Positions 14,182 through 22,741 of a stretch of 36,046 nucleotides of DNA are shown piece after piece. Within the stretch, counting starts at the first letter, position 1; every line of letters starts with the position of its first letter. A program made the translations under genes and the position numbers. The notes under the pieces were generated by a model, which worked only from the letters and a program-made list of their open reading frames with translations, had not been told where the DNA came from and ran no database searches. The stretch is from Oscillospiraceae bacterium (GTDB lineage: Bacteria; Bacillota; Clostridia; Oscillospirales; Ruminococcaceae), in NCBI GenBank assembly GCA_017848055.1, contig JAGALZ010000040.1, positions 1-36,046 on the forward strand, in the 5' to 3' direction.

Positions 14182-15603
14182 CTAGAATCTGAAATACAAG
14201 AATGGATTGTTTGTATTGTTCAGAAGAAGCAATGAGCTTATAATAAGCATTGCGGCATTGAGTGCAATTCCGATTGTGTTCACTGCGACGCATGCCTGAG
14301 GCGACTTGTCGCCGAGCTTCTTGACCTTCTGTACAATAGGCGTTGAGAGCAAGACTGCTGCGAGAAGCAAAAACAGGTTGTTTCTCACGCTTGTGATTGT
14401 AGAAGAGTCGATAAATCCGTTACCGCCGAAGCCAACGAGATTTTTAAAGAATCTTCCGAGCGAAGAGATATCCTCGAAATAGAAAATTCCGTAGCCGATA
14501 GCCACGACGACTATCATATAGAGATGCGCAAGCGGGCCCTTGAGCTTTTTCATCTTCTTTTTGCCTATCTTCATTTCTATTACTATAAACATACCGTAAT
14601 AGAGTCCCCAGAGGATGAAGTTCCAGCTTGCTCCGTGCCAGAGACCTGTACAGAACCATACGAGGAAAAGTCCGCCGTACTTTCTTCTTTTGCCGAAAAT
14701 CGGCACATACAGAAGATAATCTCTGAAGAAGCTACCCAGCGAGATATGCCATCTTTGCCAGAATTCTGTTATATTCTTTGATATGTAAGGATAGTTGAAG
14801 TTCTCATTGAAGTGGAAGCCGAAGATTCTTCCGAGTCCGATGGCGATATCCGAATAACCGGAGAAGTCAAAGTAATACCACAGACCGATAACGATAACTC
14901 CGTACCATGTGCCGACTGTGGAGATTGACTTGAGTCCTGCAAAGCCGTCGGACATATCACCGAAGCAGTTCTGGACGATACTGTTGAGGCTGTTTGCGAC
15001 GATTACCTTCTTTGCGATACCAAGTATTACTCTAGAAAGTCCGTCGCTCATATCGGAAAGCTTTGTACGTCTGTCGTCGATTTCCTTTGCGATTTCGGAA
15101 TATCTTACAATAGGGCCTGCAACGAGCTGTGGGAAGAGCGAAACGTACATAAGAAACTTATAATACTTCTTCTGAGAAGGCACCTTGCCCCAATATACAT
15201 CGATTATATACGAGAGTATCTGGAATGTGTAGAAGCTTATTCCGATAGGGAGTGTAAAGCCCGGCGGTGAAAAATCAGTACCAAAGGCTGAGTTTATGTT
15301 TTCGATGATAAATCCCGAATACTTGAAAACTCCGAGTGCACCTATATTAAATATAAGCGATGCAAAAAGTGCAATCTTTGCGACCACGCTCTCATTGTTC
15401 TTACCTATTATGAGTCCTAATATCCAGTTTACTATTGTGCTTACAAGCAGTAAGATTATCCACTTCGGTTCTCCCCATGCATAGAAGATGAGCGAGAACA
15501 CCACAAGCACGGCGTTTCTGTATTGGAGCTTCTTTGTCGAAAAATACAGTATCAGACAAAGAGGCAGAAAAAAGTACATGAAAAATAAATCTGCGAATAC
15601 CAT
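14182..15603 (-). CDS. MBOAT family membrane O-acyltransferase (AlgI/DltB-like)
   Basis: A 473-residue membrane protein with about ten to eleven hydrophobic helices. The family signature is clear: PIGISFYTFQILSYIIDVY, PQLVAGPIVRY, FDFSGYSDIAIGLGRIFGF, EFWQRWHISLGSFFRDYL and GLWHGASWNFILWGLYYG, with the conserved catalytic histidine at residue 323. MBOAT proteins move an acyl group across or at the membrane onto an exported polymer. It is the first gene of the operon, with its own promoter, and is followed by the DHHW partner, an ACP-loading enzyme and an ACP. This suggests an ACP-fed system analogous to Dlt. The acceptor polymer is unknown. Confidence 0.93.
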   Translation of the reverse strand: MVFADLFFMYFFLPLCLILYFSTKKLQYRNAVLVVFSLIFYAWGEPKWIILLLVSTIVNWILGLIIGKNNESVVAKIALFASLIFNIGALGVFKYSGFIIENINSAFGTDFSPPGFTLPIGISFYTFQILSYIIDVYWGKVPSQKKYYKFLMYVSLFPQLVAGPIVRYSEIAKEIDDRRTKLSDMSDGLSRVILGIAKKVIVANSLNSIVQNCFGDMSDGFAGLKSISTVGTWYGVIVIGLWYYFDFSGYSDIAIGLGRIFGFHFNENFNYPYISKNITEFWQRWHISLGSFFRDYLLYVPIFGKRRKYGGLFLVWFCTGLWHGASWNFILWGLYYGMFIVIEMKIGKKKMKKLKGPLAHLYMIVVVAIGYGIFYFEDISSLGRFFKNLVGFGGNGFIDSSTITSVRNNLFLLLAAVLLSTPIVQKVKKLGDKSPQACVAVNTIGIALNAAMLIISSLLLLNNTNNPFLYFRF

Positions 15604-15666
15604 TGAGCTATACTTCCTTTTTTCCTTTGTTCTTTATTTCTATCTGGTCATTTATTTTACTATTAT

Positions 15667-15695
15667 AGTATAGACCATACTTTTCAAATAGTCAA
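15667..15695 (-). promoter_or_regulatory. Promoter of the MBOAT operon
   Basis: On the minus strand, TTGACT is followed after 17 bases by TATACT, about 64 bases before the MBOAT start codon. Confidence 0.7.
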
Positions 15696-15760
15696 TTACA
15701 ATTCGGTATCAATTAGTCTTACATAACAACTTTTTTGAGCAAAATATAATTTTCTCTTGC

Positions 15761-16399
15761 TTAGTCGTCAATAATACTCTTAACGGGCATATTATTGAAT
15801 CTCTCACGCTCACGTTTTTTGCGGTTTACTGTCTTGATAATAGTATAAGCAAGAAGCACTGCGGAGCATATCCCGAGAATGAGCATCGGATAAAAATACA
15901 GCATATATTTTACATCCATATTTGCGTTTTCGGGGTCAACGTGGTGAGTTTCCATATGCTTCTGGATACGGCTTACAAAGCTTACTCCGACGCTGACGAA
16001 AAGTCCTGTTCCGACGGCATTGAAGCCGAATGCGGGGATATACTTTTTCATAAATGTGAGTATGAGTCCTGCTGTCAGGAGCACGTCAGAAGCGAGTATG
16101 AAATACGCCTTGCTGTTTGGCATATCGAGGTCTAAGAACAAAATTGCGATAACGGTTATTGTTCCTAAAAAGAGTCCGTTTACCGCATACGGCAGAAGCA
16201 TTACAAAACGAAGTGCTTTTACAAAGAGGGGCTCTTTTCTTAAAAGCTCCTTTTTGCCTTTCTTTTCGTACTTTACTGCTGCACGGCTGCGCTTGCCTTC
16301 ACGGGCCTGTTCTTTAAGCTCGTTCTCGTAGTTTTCATATTCCTTCTGTGCGGTGAGCTGCTTTGCTTTAAGCGCTCTGAGCCTTGATTTTCTGGACAT
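15761..16399 (-). CDS. Unknown membrane protein with a basic coiled N-terminus
   Basis: A 212-residue protein that I do not recognise. Residues 1-55 are strongly charged and probably helical or coiled (many Lys, Arg, Glu and Gln). Four hydrophobic segments follow (about 63-90, 97-114, 120-142 and 163-188), and the C-terminus is basic. No catalytic motif is visible. It is a single gene with its own promoter, divergent from spoIVB. The start ATG lacks a close ribosome binding site (AAGGA lies about 16 bases away). Confidence 0.7.
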   Translation of the reverse strand: MSRKSRLRALKAKQLTAQKEYENYENELKEQAREGKRSRAAVKYEKKGKKELLRKEPLFVKALRFVMLLPYAVNGLFLGTITVIAILFLDLDMPNSKAYFILASDVLLTAGLILTFMKKYIPAFGFNAVGTGLFVSVGVSFVSRIQKHMETHHVDPENANMDVKYMLYFYPMLILGICSAVLLAYTIIKTVNRKKRERERFNNMPVKSIIDD

Positions 16400-16481
16400 A
16401 TATATGTATAGTATTTTCCTTGATTTACCTTAGAAAAATACAGCTCCTTCCAAATTTTTTCGCTGATTTGCATACACAAAT

Positions 16482-16511
16482 ATTATACCATAAACAGCTA
16501 TATAAATTCAA
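16482..16511 (-). promoter_or_regulatory. Candidate promoter of the unknown membrane protein
   Basis: On the minus strand, TTGAAT is followed after 18 bases by TATAAT, about 80 bases before the start codon. Confidence 0.5.
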
Positions 16512-16624
16512 GTACTTTTTAGCTTTGCAGCCAATGAAAATAATGCTTGCTTTTCCTTTTGCATTTTAATCTCAGCTAAGCAAATTATAAGTGCATAGGA
16601 CAAGGAAAGGAGAATTAAATTCTG

Positions 16625-17857
16625 ATGCTTAGAAAAAGAAAAATGAAAACGGCGGCAAGGTCACTCAGCACAACTCTTGGTATTATATCTGCGATGCTGT
16701 TTATAATGATAGGCTGCTGTGACGCAAGGCTTTCGGACGAATACCTTTATGATGCTGACAAGGAGCTTCGATTCGGAGAATATGACTTTATTACATCCAA
16801 AGCTGTCGGAGAAGATACTCCGGCTATAAGGAACACTGTCAACCAAAGAGAGCTTATGCTCCTGGGGACAATTCCCATAAAGACGGTTTTTGCAAGCTCG
16901 GTTGAACCGCCGATGCTTGCGGTCGGCGGAAATCCTTTCGGAATAAAGCTTGAGGCAGGCGGTGCGGTGGTTGTTGATTTTTACGATATTGACGGCAGGT
17001 GTCCTGCGCAGGAATGCGGACTTATAAAAGGTGATGTGATACTGAGCTGCGACGGAAAAGAGGTATACACAAATCAATCGTTTGCTGATATAATTATGGA
17101 AAGCAAGGGCGAACCTATGGAGCTTATTATTCTGAGAAATTCAGAGAAAAAGAGTCTCAGGCTTTCTCCCCTTCCCGACGACGGAACCTACAAGGCAGGT
17201 GCGCAGATAAGGGACAGCTGTGCGGGAATCGGAACGGTAAGCTTTTACGACCCTGAGCATTCGATGCTTGCAGGACTCGGGCACCCTGTCTGCGACAGCA
17301 CGACGGGAGAAATCTTTCCATGCGGAAAGGGAGCAATTGCGCCGGTTGAGATAACGGGAATAAGAAAAAGTGAAAACGGCGACCCCGGCGAGCTTCAGGG
17401 CGTATTTACCAACCGTCCGTCGCTGGGAATGATTCTTGAAAACTGCGAAAGCGGAATTTTCGGAACGGTTGCTCAGATTCCTTCAGGTCACAAGCTTATT
17501 CCGCTTGGCTTCAAGCAGGATATAGAATGCGGTTATGCGACTATTCTTTGCACTCTCGGAAACGGCGGTGTGCAGGAATTTGAGATAGAGATAGAAAAGA
17601 TAAACCTATCAGACGACGGCACTAAAAATATGGTAATCCACGTAACCGATGAGAGGCTCTCGGACATTGCGGGCGGAATTGTTCAGGGAATGAGCGGAAG
17701 TCCCATTATCCAGGACGGAAAGCTTGTCGGCGCTGTCACTCACGTTTTTGTGAAGGACACAAGCCGTGGTTACGGAATCTTTGCAGAAAACATGTACAGC
17801 ACCCTTCTTTCGGCAGCCGAGGAGAATCAATCGGCTGCCATGAAGGACGCTTCCTAG
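16625..17857 (+). CDS. spoIVB: SpoIVB peptidase (stage IV sporulation serine protease)
   Basis: A 410-residue protein: one membrane anchor near the start (about 14-32), a PDZ domain (about 105-180, with GGAVVVDFYDIDG and GLIKGDVILSCDGKEVYTNQSFADII) and an S55 peptidase domain (about 195-400). The catalytic histidine is in GLGHPVCD (His220) and the serine in GMSGSPI (Ser357), followed by GKLVGAVTHVFVKDTSRGYGIFAENM. In spore formers SpoIVB is secreted by the forespore and cuts SpoIVFA, which activates pro-sigma-K processing in the mother cell. It stands directly before spo0A, an order common in Clostridia. The ribosome binding site AAGGAGA is 11-12 bases upstream; a second ATG at residue 7 is possible. 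Confidence 0.95.
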   Translation: MLRKRKMKTAARSLSTTLGIISAMLFIMIGCCDARLSDEYLYDADKELRFGEYDFITSKAVGEDTPAIRNTVNQRELMLLGTIPIKTVFASSVEPPMLAVGGNPFGIKLEAGGAVVVDFYDIDGRCPAQECGLIKGDVILSCDGKEVYTNQSFADIIMESKGEPMELIILRNSEKKSLRLSPLPDDGTYKAGAQIRDSCAGIGTVSFYDPEHSMLAGLGHPVCDSTTGEIFPCGKGAIAPVEITGIRKSENGDPGELQGVFTNRPSLGMILENCESGIFGTVAQIPSGHKLIPLGFKQDIECGYATILCTLGNGGVQEFEIEIEKINLSDDGTKNMVIHVTDERLSDIAGGIVQGMSGSPIIQDGKLVGAVTHVFVKDTSRGYGIFAENMYSTLLSAAEENQSAAMKDAS

Positions 17858-17953
17858 GGAATTTTTCTTATACAATCATTGATTATTGATGATGAATTGT
17901 CGTATAATAGTGAAAAAGAAAGAAAAGTTTTTGGAATTTTTTGGAAATTGCTA

Positions 17954-17982
17954 TTGCAATCGGTAAAAACATATGGTATAAT
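17954..17982 (+). promoter_or_regulatory. spo0A promoter
   Basis: TTGCAA is followed after 17 bases by TATAAT. The -35 lies in the 16-base sequence AAATTGCTATTGCAAT, which occurs again at the yicI promoter. TGTCGTA at 17898-17904 differs from the 0A box TGTCGAA at one position and could be an autoregulatory site. A second TATAAT (17903-17908) lies further upstream. Confidence 0.65.
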
Positions 17983-18023
17983 ATGGAAGAAATAAAAAAT
18001 ATTGACAACGGAGGAACAAAACA

Positions 18024-18794
18024 ATGAACAACAAAATCAAGGTACTTGTAGGAGATGAGGGAACTGAGTTTGCTACCACCTGTATAGCGACTCTTCGTTC
18101 TCAGGGCTTCTACGTAATTTCAAGGGCAAGAGATGGTCAGATAATTCTCGATGCAATCATAAACGAGGCTCCCGATGTGGTGCTTATCGACTATGCATTG
18201 CCGTCGATTGATGCTATTGAGCTTATAAAGAGAGTAAACAGCTCAAGCTACAAAAAGCCTGCATTTATTGTATCAAGCAGTTATTCGAGCAGTTTTATTG
18301 AAACGGGTGTCATGGAGGCAGGCGCTTCCCTTTATATGATAAAGCCGTTTGACTTCGAAATTCTTGGTGACAGAATAAGGTCACTTCTGGGATACGGAGA
18401 ATCTTCCTACAGCAATTCCCAGACATCATCCTTAAGTCTTGATGTCATTGTAACAGACATTATTCACAAAATCGGCGTTCCTGCTCACATCAAAGGCTAT
18501 CACTATCTGAGAGAGGCTATTATCCAGTCGGTTAACGATTCTCAGATGCTTGAGAGTATTACAAAGATTCTCTATCCGACGGTTGCAAAGAGCTTTGACA
18601 CAACTCCGTCGAGGGTTGAACGTGCGATAAGACACGCTATTGAAATCGCCTGGGACAGAGGTGACATTGACACTCTCAACTCCTACTTCGGATTCACCAT
18701 AAACACCGGCAAGGGAAAGCCTACAAATTCAGAATTCATTGCACTTATCACCGACAAAATCAAGCTTTCCTGCAAGGCACGTCAGCACGCATAA
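18024..18794 (+). CDS. spo0A: Sporulation master regulator Spo0A
   Basis: A 256-residue response regulator. The receiver domain (1-120) has acidic residues D11/E12, the phosphorylated aspartate at D56 (VVLIDYALP), a serine-rich switch region (IVSSSY) and the conserved lysine in MIKPFD. The effector domain (about 138-252) carries the diagnostic Spo0A DNA-binding sequence [21 protein letters not shown] and [16 protein letters not shown]. Phosphorylated Spo0A controls entry into sporulation. The acidic pocket reads G-D-E-G rather than the common D-D. It has a strong GGAGG site, its own promoter and a terminator, so it is transcribed alone. Confidence 0.97.
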   Translation: MNNKIKVLVGDEGTEFATTCIATLRSQGFYVISRARDGQIILDAIINEAPDVVLIDYALPSIDAIELIKRVNSSSYKKPAFIVSSSYSSSFIETGVMEAGASLYMIKPFDFEILGDRIRSLLGYGESSYSNSQTSSLSLDVIVTDIIHKIGVPAHIKGYHYLREAIIQSVNDSQMLESITKILYPTVAKSFDTTPSRVERAIRHAIEIAWDRGDIDTLNSYFGFTINTGKGKPTNSEFIALITDKIKLSCKARQHA

Positions 18795-18831
18795 AAGTCT
18801 CCACCGATTTTCATATACTTCCCCGCTTCGC

Positions 18832-18868
18832 CGGACCGTCTGACAAAAGGGCGGTCCGCTTTTCTTTT
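18832..18868 (+). terminator. spo0A terminator
   Basis: A 9-bp stem (CGGACCGTC with GGCGGTCCG) is followed by CTTTTCTTTT, about 40 bases after the spo0A stop. Confidence 0.85.
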
Positions 18869-18871
18869 GGG

Positions 18872-18900
18872 TTGCGAAAAAAGGTATTAGGTGTTATAAT
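18872..18900 (+). promoter_or_regulatory. Promoter of the response regulator/histidine kinase operon
   Basis: TTGCGA is followed after 17 bases by TATAAT, about 80 bases before the response regulator start. Confidence 0.6.
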
Positions 18901-18980
18901 CTTTTTATAGGCTATCACGGGACTTTCACAATTATATGATAAAATTTCTATGAATAAAAACTTTGTCAGGAGGAAATAAG

Positions 18981-19658
18981 ATGCCGAGAATACTTATTGT
19001 TGACGATGAGGACAAGATAAGAGAGGTAGTCAGAGAATACGCTCAGTTCAGCGGATTTACCGTTTCGGAAGCAAGCGATGGAATGGAAGCTGTCGAAAAG
19101 GTAAGAAGCCAGGATTTCGACGTTATTGTTATGGATATAATGATGCCTCGCCTTGACGGCTTTTCCGCCTGCAAGGAAATAAAGAAAATCAAGGACATCC
19201 CTGTTATAATGCTCTCTGCGAGGGGTGAAGAATACGACAAGCTTTTCGGCTTCGAGCTGGGCATTGACGACTATGTTGTAAAGCCGTTTTCCCCGAAAGA
19301 GCTTATGGCAAGAGTAAGAGTTGCGCTGAAGAGAGGCTCTTCTTCGGATGACAGGTCAAAGGATGTTTTCAGGTACGAGGGTCTTGAAATAAACTTTGCG
19401 GCAAGAGAGGTGCTCATTGACTCAAAGCCGGTTCAGATGACTCCTAAGGAATACGACCTGCTTTTCTTCCTTGTGAGAAACATAAACATTGCTCTTTCAA
19501 GAGAAAAGCTTCTTGAGGAAGTATGGGGTTATGATTTTTACGGTGATGACAGAACTGTTGACACTCACATAAAAATGCTCAGAAACAGCCTCGGTGAATA
19601 CCGCAACCTTATTGTTACCCTGAGAGGAATGGGATACAAGTTTGAAAAAGCACGCTGA
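18981..19658 (+). CDS. OmpR/PhoB-family response regulator
   Basis: A 225-residue regulator. The receiver domain (1-120) has DDE at 8-10, the phosphorylated D52 (VIVMDIMMPRLDG) and the conserved K in YVVKPFSPKEL. A winged-helix DNA-binding domain follows (about 130-225, with LTPKEYDLL-type MTPKEYDLLFFL, SREKLLEEVWGYDFYGDDRTVDTHIKMLR and RGMGYKFE). It pairs with the kinase encoded next, whose start overlaps its end by 17 bases. The signal and targets are unknown; similarity to WalR, PhoP or ResD cannot be resolved by eye. I start at MPRILIVDDE because AGGAGGAAATAAG precedes it; the frame is open from a TTG at 18963. Confidence 0.94.
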   Translation: MPRILIVDDEDKIREVVREYAQFSGFTVSEASDGMEAVEKVRSQDFDVIVMDIMMPRLDGFSACKEIKKIKDIPVIMLSARGEEYDKLFGFELGIDDYVVKPFSPKELMARVRVALKRGSSSDDRSKDVFRYEGLEINFAAREVLIDSKPVQMTPKEYDLLFFLVRNINIALSREKLLEEVWGYDFYGDDRTVDTHIKMLRNSLGEYRNLIVTLRGMGYKFEKAR

Positions 19659-21093
19659 AAAATTTATCGGAAAGCTTCGTGAGCCTAAGAGTCTGCGGCT
19701 TTACACATGGACAAGCTTTATGCTGTTTGTGACGATAATTCTTCTGCTTCTTTGGCTTTTCCAGTATGTTTTTCTTGAAAGCTACTATGAAACCATGAAG
19801 AGCCGTGACCTGGGAAGAGTTGCAGACAAAATCGAAAACAATATTGACTCGCCGAATCTTGCAAAGCAGGTAAGAAATCTTGCCTTTAAAAACTCATTTG
19901 CGATTGCGGTTACCGATTCGGGCTGTAATCTTGTGCAGTACGAAAACACTATGGGTAGCTTTTCGCTCATCGATGCAGACATAAGACGCAACTTCAACAG
20001 AGGACTTTACGACATGAAAAGCCGCCTTATTGATTCGGGAAAATCCTGGATTACGATAACTCCGAAGCTCGACGGTAATGACGACATCAGGAAAATGATT
20101 TATGTCACCTCTGCGCAAAGCGACACAAACCACACCTTCTACATCTTTATAGAGGCTTCCGTTGAGCCTATCGACGCTACTGCAAACATCATAAAAGAAC
20201 AGCTCATTTACATCACAGTCATCATTTTTGAGCTGGCGTTTATCATAACGCTGTTCCTTTCAAAAAGATTCAGCCGACCGATTGACTCGCTTACCGCAAC
20301 CGCCGAAAAATTTGCGAAGGGTGATTTGAACGTCAAATTTGAGCCATCGAAAATAAGAGAGGTAAATCAGCTTTCAGACGTTCTCAACACGGCAAGCGAT
20401 GAGATTCAGAGAGTCGAAACGCTCAGACGTGACATTGTTGCAAATGTTTCGCACGACCTGAGGACTCCGCTGACTATTATAAAATCCTACGCTGAGATGA
20501 TAAGAGACCTTTCGGGTGACAATCCCGAAAAGCGAAACGAGCATCTTGATGTTATCATAAACGAATCTGACAGACTTTCAAACCTTGTAAACAGCATTTT
20601 AGAGCTCTCGAAGCTTGAAAGTGCGAAGAAGGAGCTTGAACTGAACGAATTCTCACTGCACGAAAAGCTCTCTGAGGTTATGTCGAGGTATACCCTTCTC
20701 AACGAGCAGGATGGATATAACATTCACACGGAGCTTTCAGAGGATGTCACCTGCCTTGCTGATTTTGCACTTATAGAGCAGGTTCTCTACAACCTTATAA
20801 ACAATGCCGTAAACTACTGCGGTGAGGATAAAGAGGTCATTATAAGACAGCTCAACAAAGAGGGTTTTGTGAGAATCGAAGTCTGCGACCACGGCGAGGG
20901 CATTGACGAAAAGCTTCTGCCGCACATTTTCGACAGATACTACCGTGCACCGAAATCAAAGAGAGATGTCATCGGCACGGGACTCGGTCTTTCGATTGTA
21001 AAACAGATTTTAAAGCAGCACGGCTTTGCGTTCGGTGTTTCGAGCACGGTCGGCGAAGGCTCGGTATTCTGGTTTGAAATTAAAGTTATATAG
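19642..21093 (+). CDS. Membrane sensor histidine kinase (HisKA type)
   Basis: A 483-residue kinase: first membrane helix (about 25-46), an external sensor part (about 50-185), a second helix (about 188-208), a HAMP linker (about 209-260), a HisKA domain with the phosphorylated histidine H271 in VSHDLRTPL, and an ATP-binding domain with NLINNAVNY, CDHGEGID and GTGLGLSIVKQIL. It should phosphorylate the regulator encoded just upstream. The start is a TTG inside the end of that gene, so the pair is translationally coupled; the next ATG would fall inside the first helix. The order RR then HK is typical of Firmicutes. Confidence 0.94.
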   Translation: MKKHAEKFIGKLREPKSLRLYTWTSFMLFVTIILLLLWLFQYVFLESYYETMKSRDLGRVADKIENNIDSPNLAKQVRNLAFKNSFAIAVTDSGCNLVQYENTMGSFSLIDADIRRNFNRGLYDMKSRLIDSGKSWITITPKLDGNDDIRKMIYVTSAQSDTNHTFYIFIEASVEPIDATANIIKEQLIYITVIIFELAFIITLFLSKRFSRPIDSLTATAEKFAKGDLNVKFEPSKIREVNQLSDVLNTASDEIQRVETLRRDIVANVSHDLRTPLTIIKSYAEMIRDLSGDNPEKRNEHLDVIINESDRLSNLVNSILELSKLESAKKELELNEFSLHEKLSEVMSRYTLLNEQDGYNIHTELSEDVTCLADFALIEQVLYNLINNAVNYCGEDKEVIIRQLNKEGFVRIEVCDHGEGIDEKLLPHIFDRYYRAPKSKRDVIGTGLGLSIVKQILKQHGFAFGVSSTVGEGSVFWFEIKVI

Positions 21094-21102
21094 TCACATT
21101 TT

Positions 21103-21130
21103 CCGCCCGTTGCACACAAGCTTCGGGCGG
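21103..21130 (+). terminator. Hairpin after the histidine kinase gene
   Basis: A stem CCGCCCG with CGGGCGG (7 bp, 14-base loop) has only a weak T-rich tail that merges with the next promoter. It is probably a terminator, less certain than the others. Confidence 0.55.
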
Positions 21131-21159
21131 TTGACTTTCCGGGGAATTTATATTATACT
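21131..21159 (+). promoter_or_regulatory. rimM-trmD promoter
   Basis: TTGACT is followed after 17 bases by TATACT, starting right at the end of the upstream hairpin and 36 bases before the rimM start. Confidence 0.7.
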
Positions 21160-21194
21160 TTCTATAAAATATTATGTACGGGAGGTATATTGCT

Positions 21195-21713
21195 TTGGCT
21201 TTGAAGCAGTATCTTGAAATAGGAAAAATCACCTCTGTTCACGGACTTCGTGGCGAGGTTAAGGTTCAGCCGTGGTGCGACGACCCTGAGTTTTTAGCAA
21301 GCTTTGAGGTGCTTTTCTACAAAAGCGGCACCGAGGTTGTAATTGAATACGCAAGAGTTCAGAAGAATATGGTCATTATGAAAATCGAGGGCTGTGACAG
21401 CGTTGAGGAGGCTCAGAAGCTCAGAAACCGCATTCTGTTTATGGACAGAGATGACGTGGAGCTTGAAAAGGGCTGCTATTTTGTTCAAGACCTTATCGGC
21501 ATGGAGGTAAGACACGCTGAGACAGGTAAGGTTTACGGCAGGATTACAGACGTTTCCGAGACGGGTGCAAACGATGTTTACACGATAAAATCCGACGACG
21601 GCAAGGAGTATCTTATCCCTGCTATCCCTGAGGTTATTGTGAAAAACGATATTGAAAACTCGCTTATGACAATTATTCCGCTTCCGGGTCTTTTTGAGGA
21701 GGACGACGAATGA
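21195..21713 (+). CDS. rimM: Ribosome maturation factor RimM
   Basis: About 172 residues: an N-terminal beta-barrel (KQYLEIGKITSVHGLRGEVKVQP) and a C-terminal PRC-barrel (about 95-170, with QDLIGMEV, VYGRITDV and YLIPAIPEVIVKNDIE). RimM helps assemble the head of the 30S subunit by binding ribosomal protein S19. The likely start is a TTG at 21195, eight bases after GGGAGG; an ATG at 21174 is in frame but would place this ribosome binding site inside the gene. The stop overlaps the trmD start (ATGA), the usual coupling of this pair. The usual neighbours rpsP and ffh are not present here. Confidence 0.95.
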   Translation: MALKQYLEIGKITSVHGLRGEVKVQPWCDDPEFLASFEVLFYKSGTEVVIEYARVQKNMVIMKIEGCDSVEEAQKLRNRILFMDRDDVELEKGCYFVQDLIGMEVRHAETGKVYGRITDVSETGANDVYTIKSDDGKEYLIPAIPEVIVKNDIENSLMTIIPLPGLFEEDDE

Positions 21714-22456
21714 GAATTGACATCGCTACCCTCTTCCCCGATATGTGTATGAATTACCTTGAAGAGAGCATTGTCGGAAGGGCAAAGACAAAGGGCATAT
21801 TCGAGGTTTTCTGCCACAACATAAGAGATTATACTCTCGACAAGCACCGCAGAGTTGATGACACTCCGTACAGCGAGCAGAAGGGTATGCTTATGCAGGC
21901 AGAGCCTATATTCCGCTGCTTTGAGGCGGTAACCGAAGGCAGAGAAAAACCACATGTTATATATATGTCCCCACAGGGCAAGACGCTGACTCAGAAAAGG
22001 TGCCGTGAACTTTCGCAGGAAAAAAGCATATTTATATTATGTGGGCACTATGAAGGTGTTGACAACAGAATAATCGAGGAGATTGTTGACGAGGAGATTT
22101 CAATCGGCGACTATGTTCTGACCGGCGGTGAGCTTCCTGCGCTTGTGCTTGTTGACAGCGTGGTGCGTATGCTTGAGGGAACACTTGCAAGTGCTGACTG
22201 CTACGAGGATGAGAGCCACTACAACGGACTTTTGGAATATCCGCAATACACAAGACCCGAAGAATGGCATGGCAAAAAGGTTCCTGCGGTTCTGCTTTCG
22301 GGGCATCACGCAAACATTGCAAAATGGCGTCATGAACAGAGCCTTATCACCACCTACACCAAAAGACCTGACCTTCTTGACCTGTCGGCACTTCCTCAGA
22401 AGGATTTAGATATAATTAACAAATATTGTGATTTTGACAAAACCGACGAAGACTGA
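21710..22456 (+). CDS. trmD: tRNA (guanine-N1)-methyltransferase TrmD
   Basis: A 248-residue enzyme that methylates G37 of tRNAs with a G at 36, using S-adenosylmethionine in a trefoil-knot SPOUT fold. Recognisable parts are MRIDIATLFP, IRDYTLDKHRRVDD, YMSPQGKTL, ILCGHYEGVDNRI, EISIGDYVLTGGELPALVLVDSVVRMLEG, and the C-terminal EEWHGKKVPAVLLSGHHANIAKWR. The loop usually written DDxPYGGGxGMVM reads DDTPYSEQKGMLM here, so the three glycines are replaced. The rest of the active-site knot looks intact. The length is normal for the family. Confidence 0.96.
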   Translation: MRIDIATLFPDMCMNYLEESIVGRAKTKGIFEVFCHNIRDYTLDKHRRVDDTPYSEQKGMLMQAEPIFRCFEAVTEGREKPHVIYMSPQGKTLTQKRCRELSQEKSIFILCGHYEGVDNRIIEEIVDEEISIGDYVLTGGELPALVLVDSVVRMLEGTLASADCYEDESHYNGLLEYPQYTRPEEWHGKKVPAVLLSGHHANIAKWRHEQSLITTYTKRPDLLDLSALPQKDLDIINKYCDFDKTDED

Positions 22457-22618
22457 TTGTTACAGTATTTTCCAATTTGCGGCGTTTGGTTGTTTAATGT
22501 GTTGCAAAGCGTTAAAAATTTGTAGTGAATTTGCACAAACAACTCCTGAATCTTTTGTGAAGTGGTGAGCAGAAAGCAGAAAATTTGATTGAAACGGGGC
22601 TTTGTACATATTTTCACG

Positions 22619-22647
22619 TTGACTAAGAACAATAAAACAAGTATAAT
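22619..22647 (+). promoter_or_regulatory. ptsH promoter
   Basis: TTGACT is followed after 17 bases by a perfect TATAAT, about 95 bases before the ptsH start. The preceding 160 bases after trmD hold no gene that I can see. Confidence 0.8.
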
Positions 22648-22741
22648 GATGATAGCAGATTGAAATTTATTTTCAGGGAAGTTTATTACCAATAGGCGGG
22701 TTTTACCGCTAAACCGTAATATCAGAAATGGAGAGATTTAT

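Noticed and set aside
16540..16600. Possible sigma-G promoter for spoIVB (GCATT ... CAAATTA)
   Set aside because: The spacing is about 15 bases, too short for the usual 17-18, and the -10 match is poor.
22457..22618. Non-coding RNA or small gene between trmD and ptsH
   Set aside because: Only weak imperfect inverted repeats and no frame with a start site. I see no supported feature.
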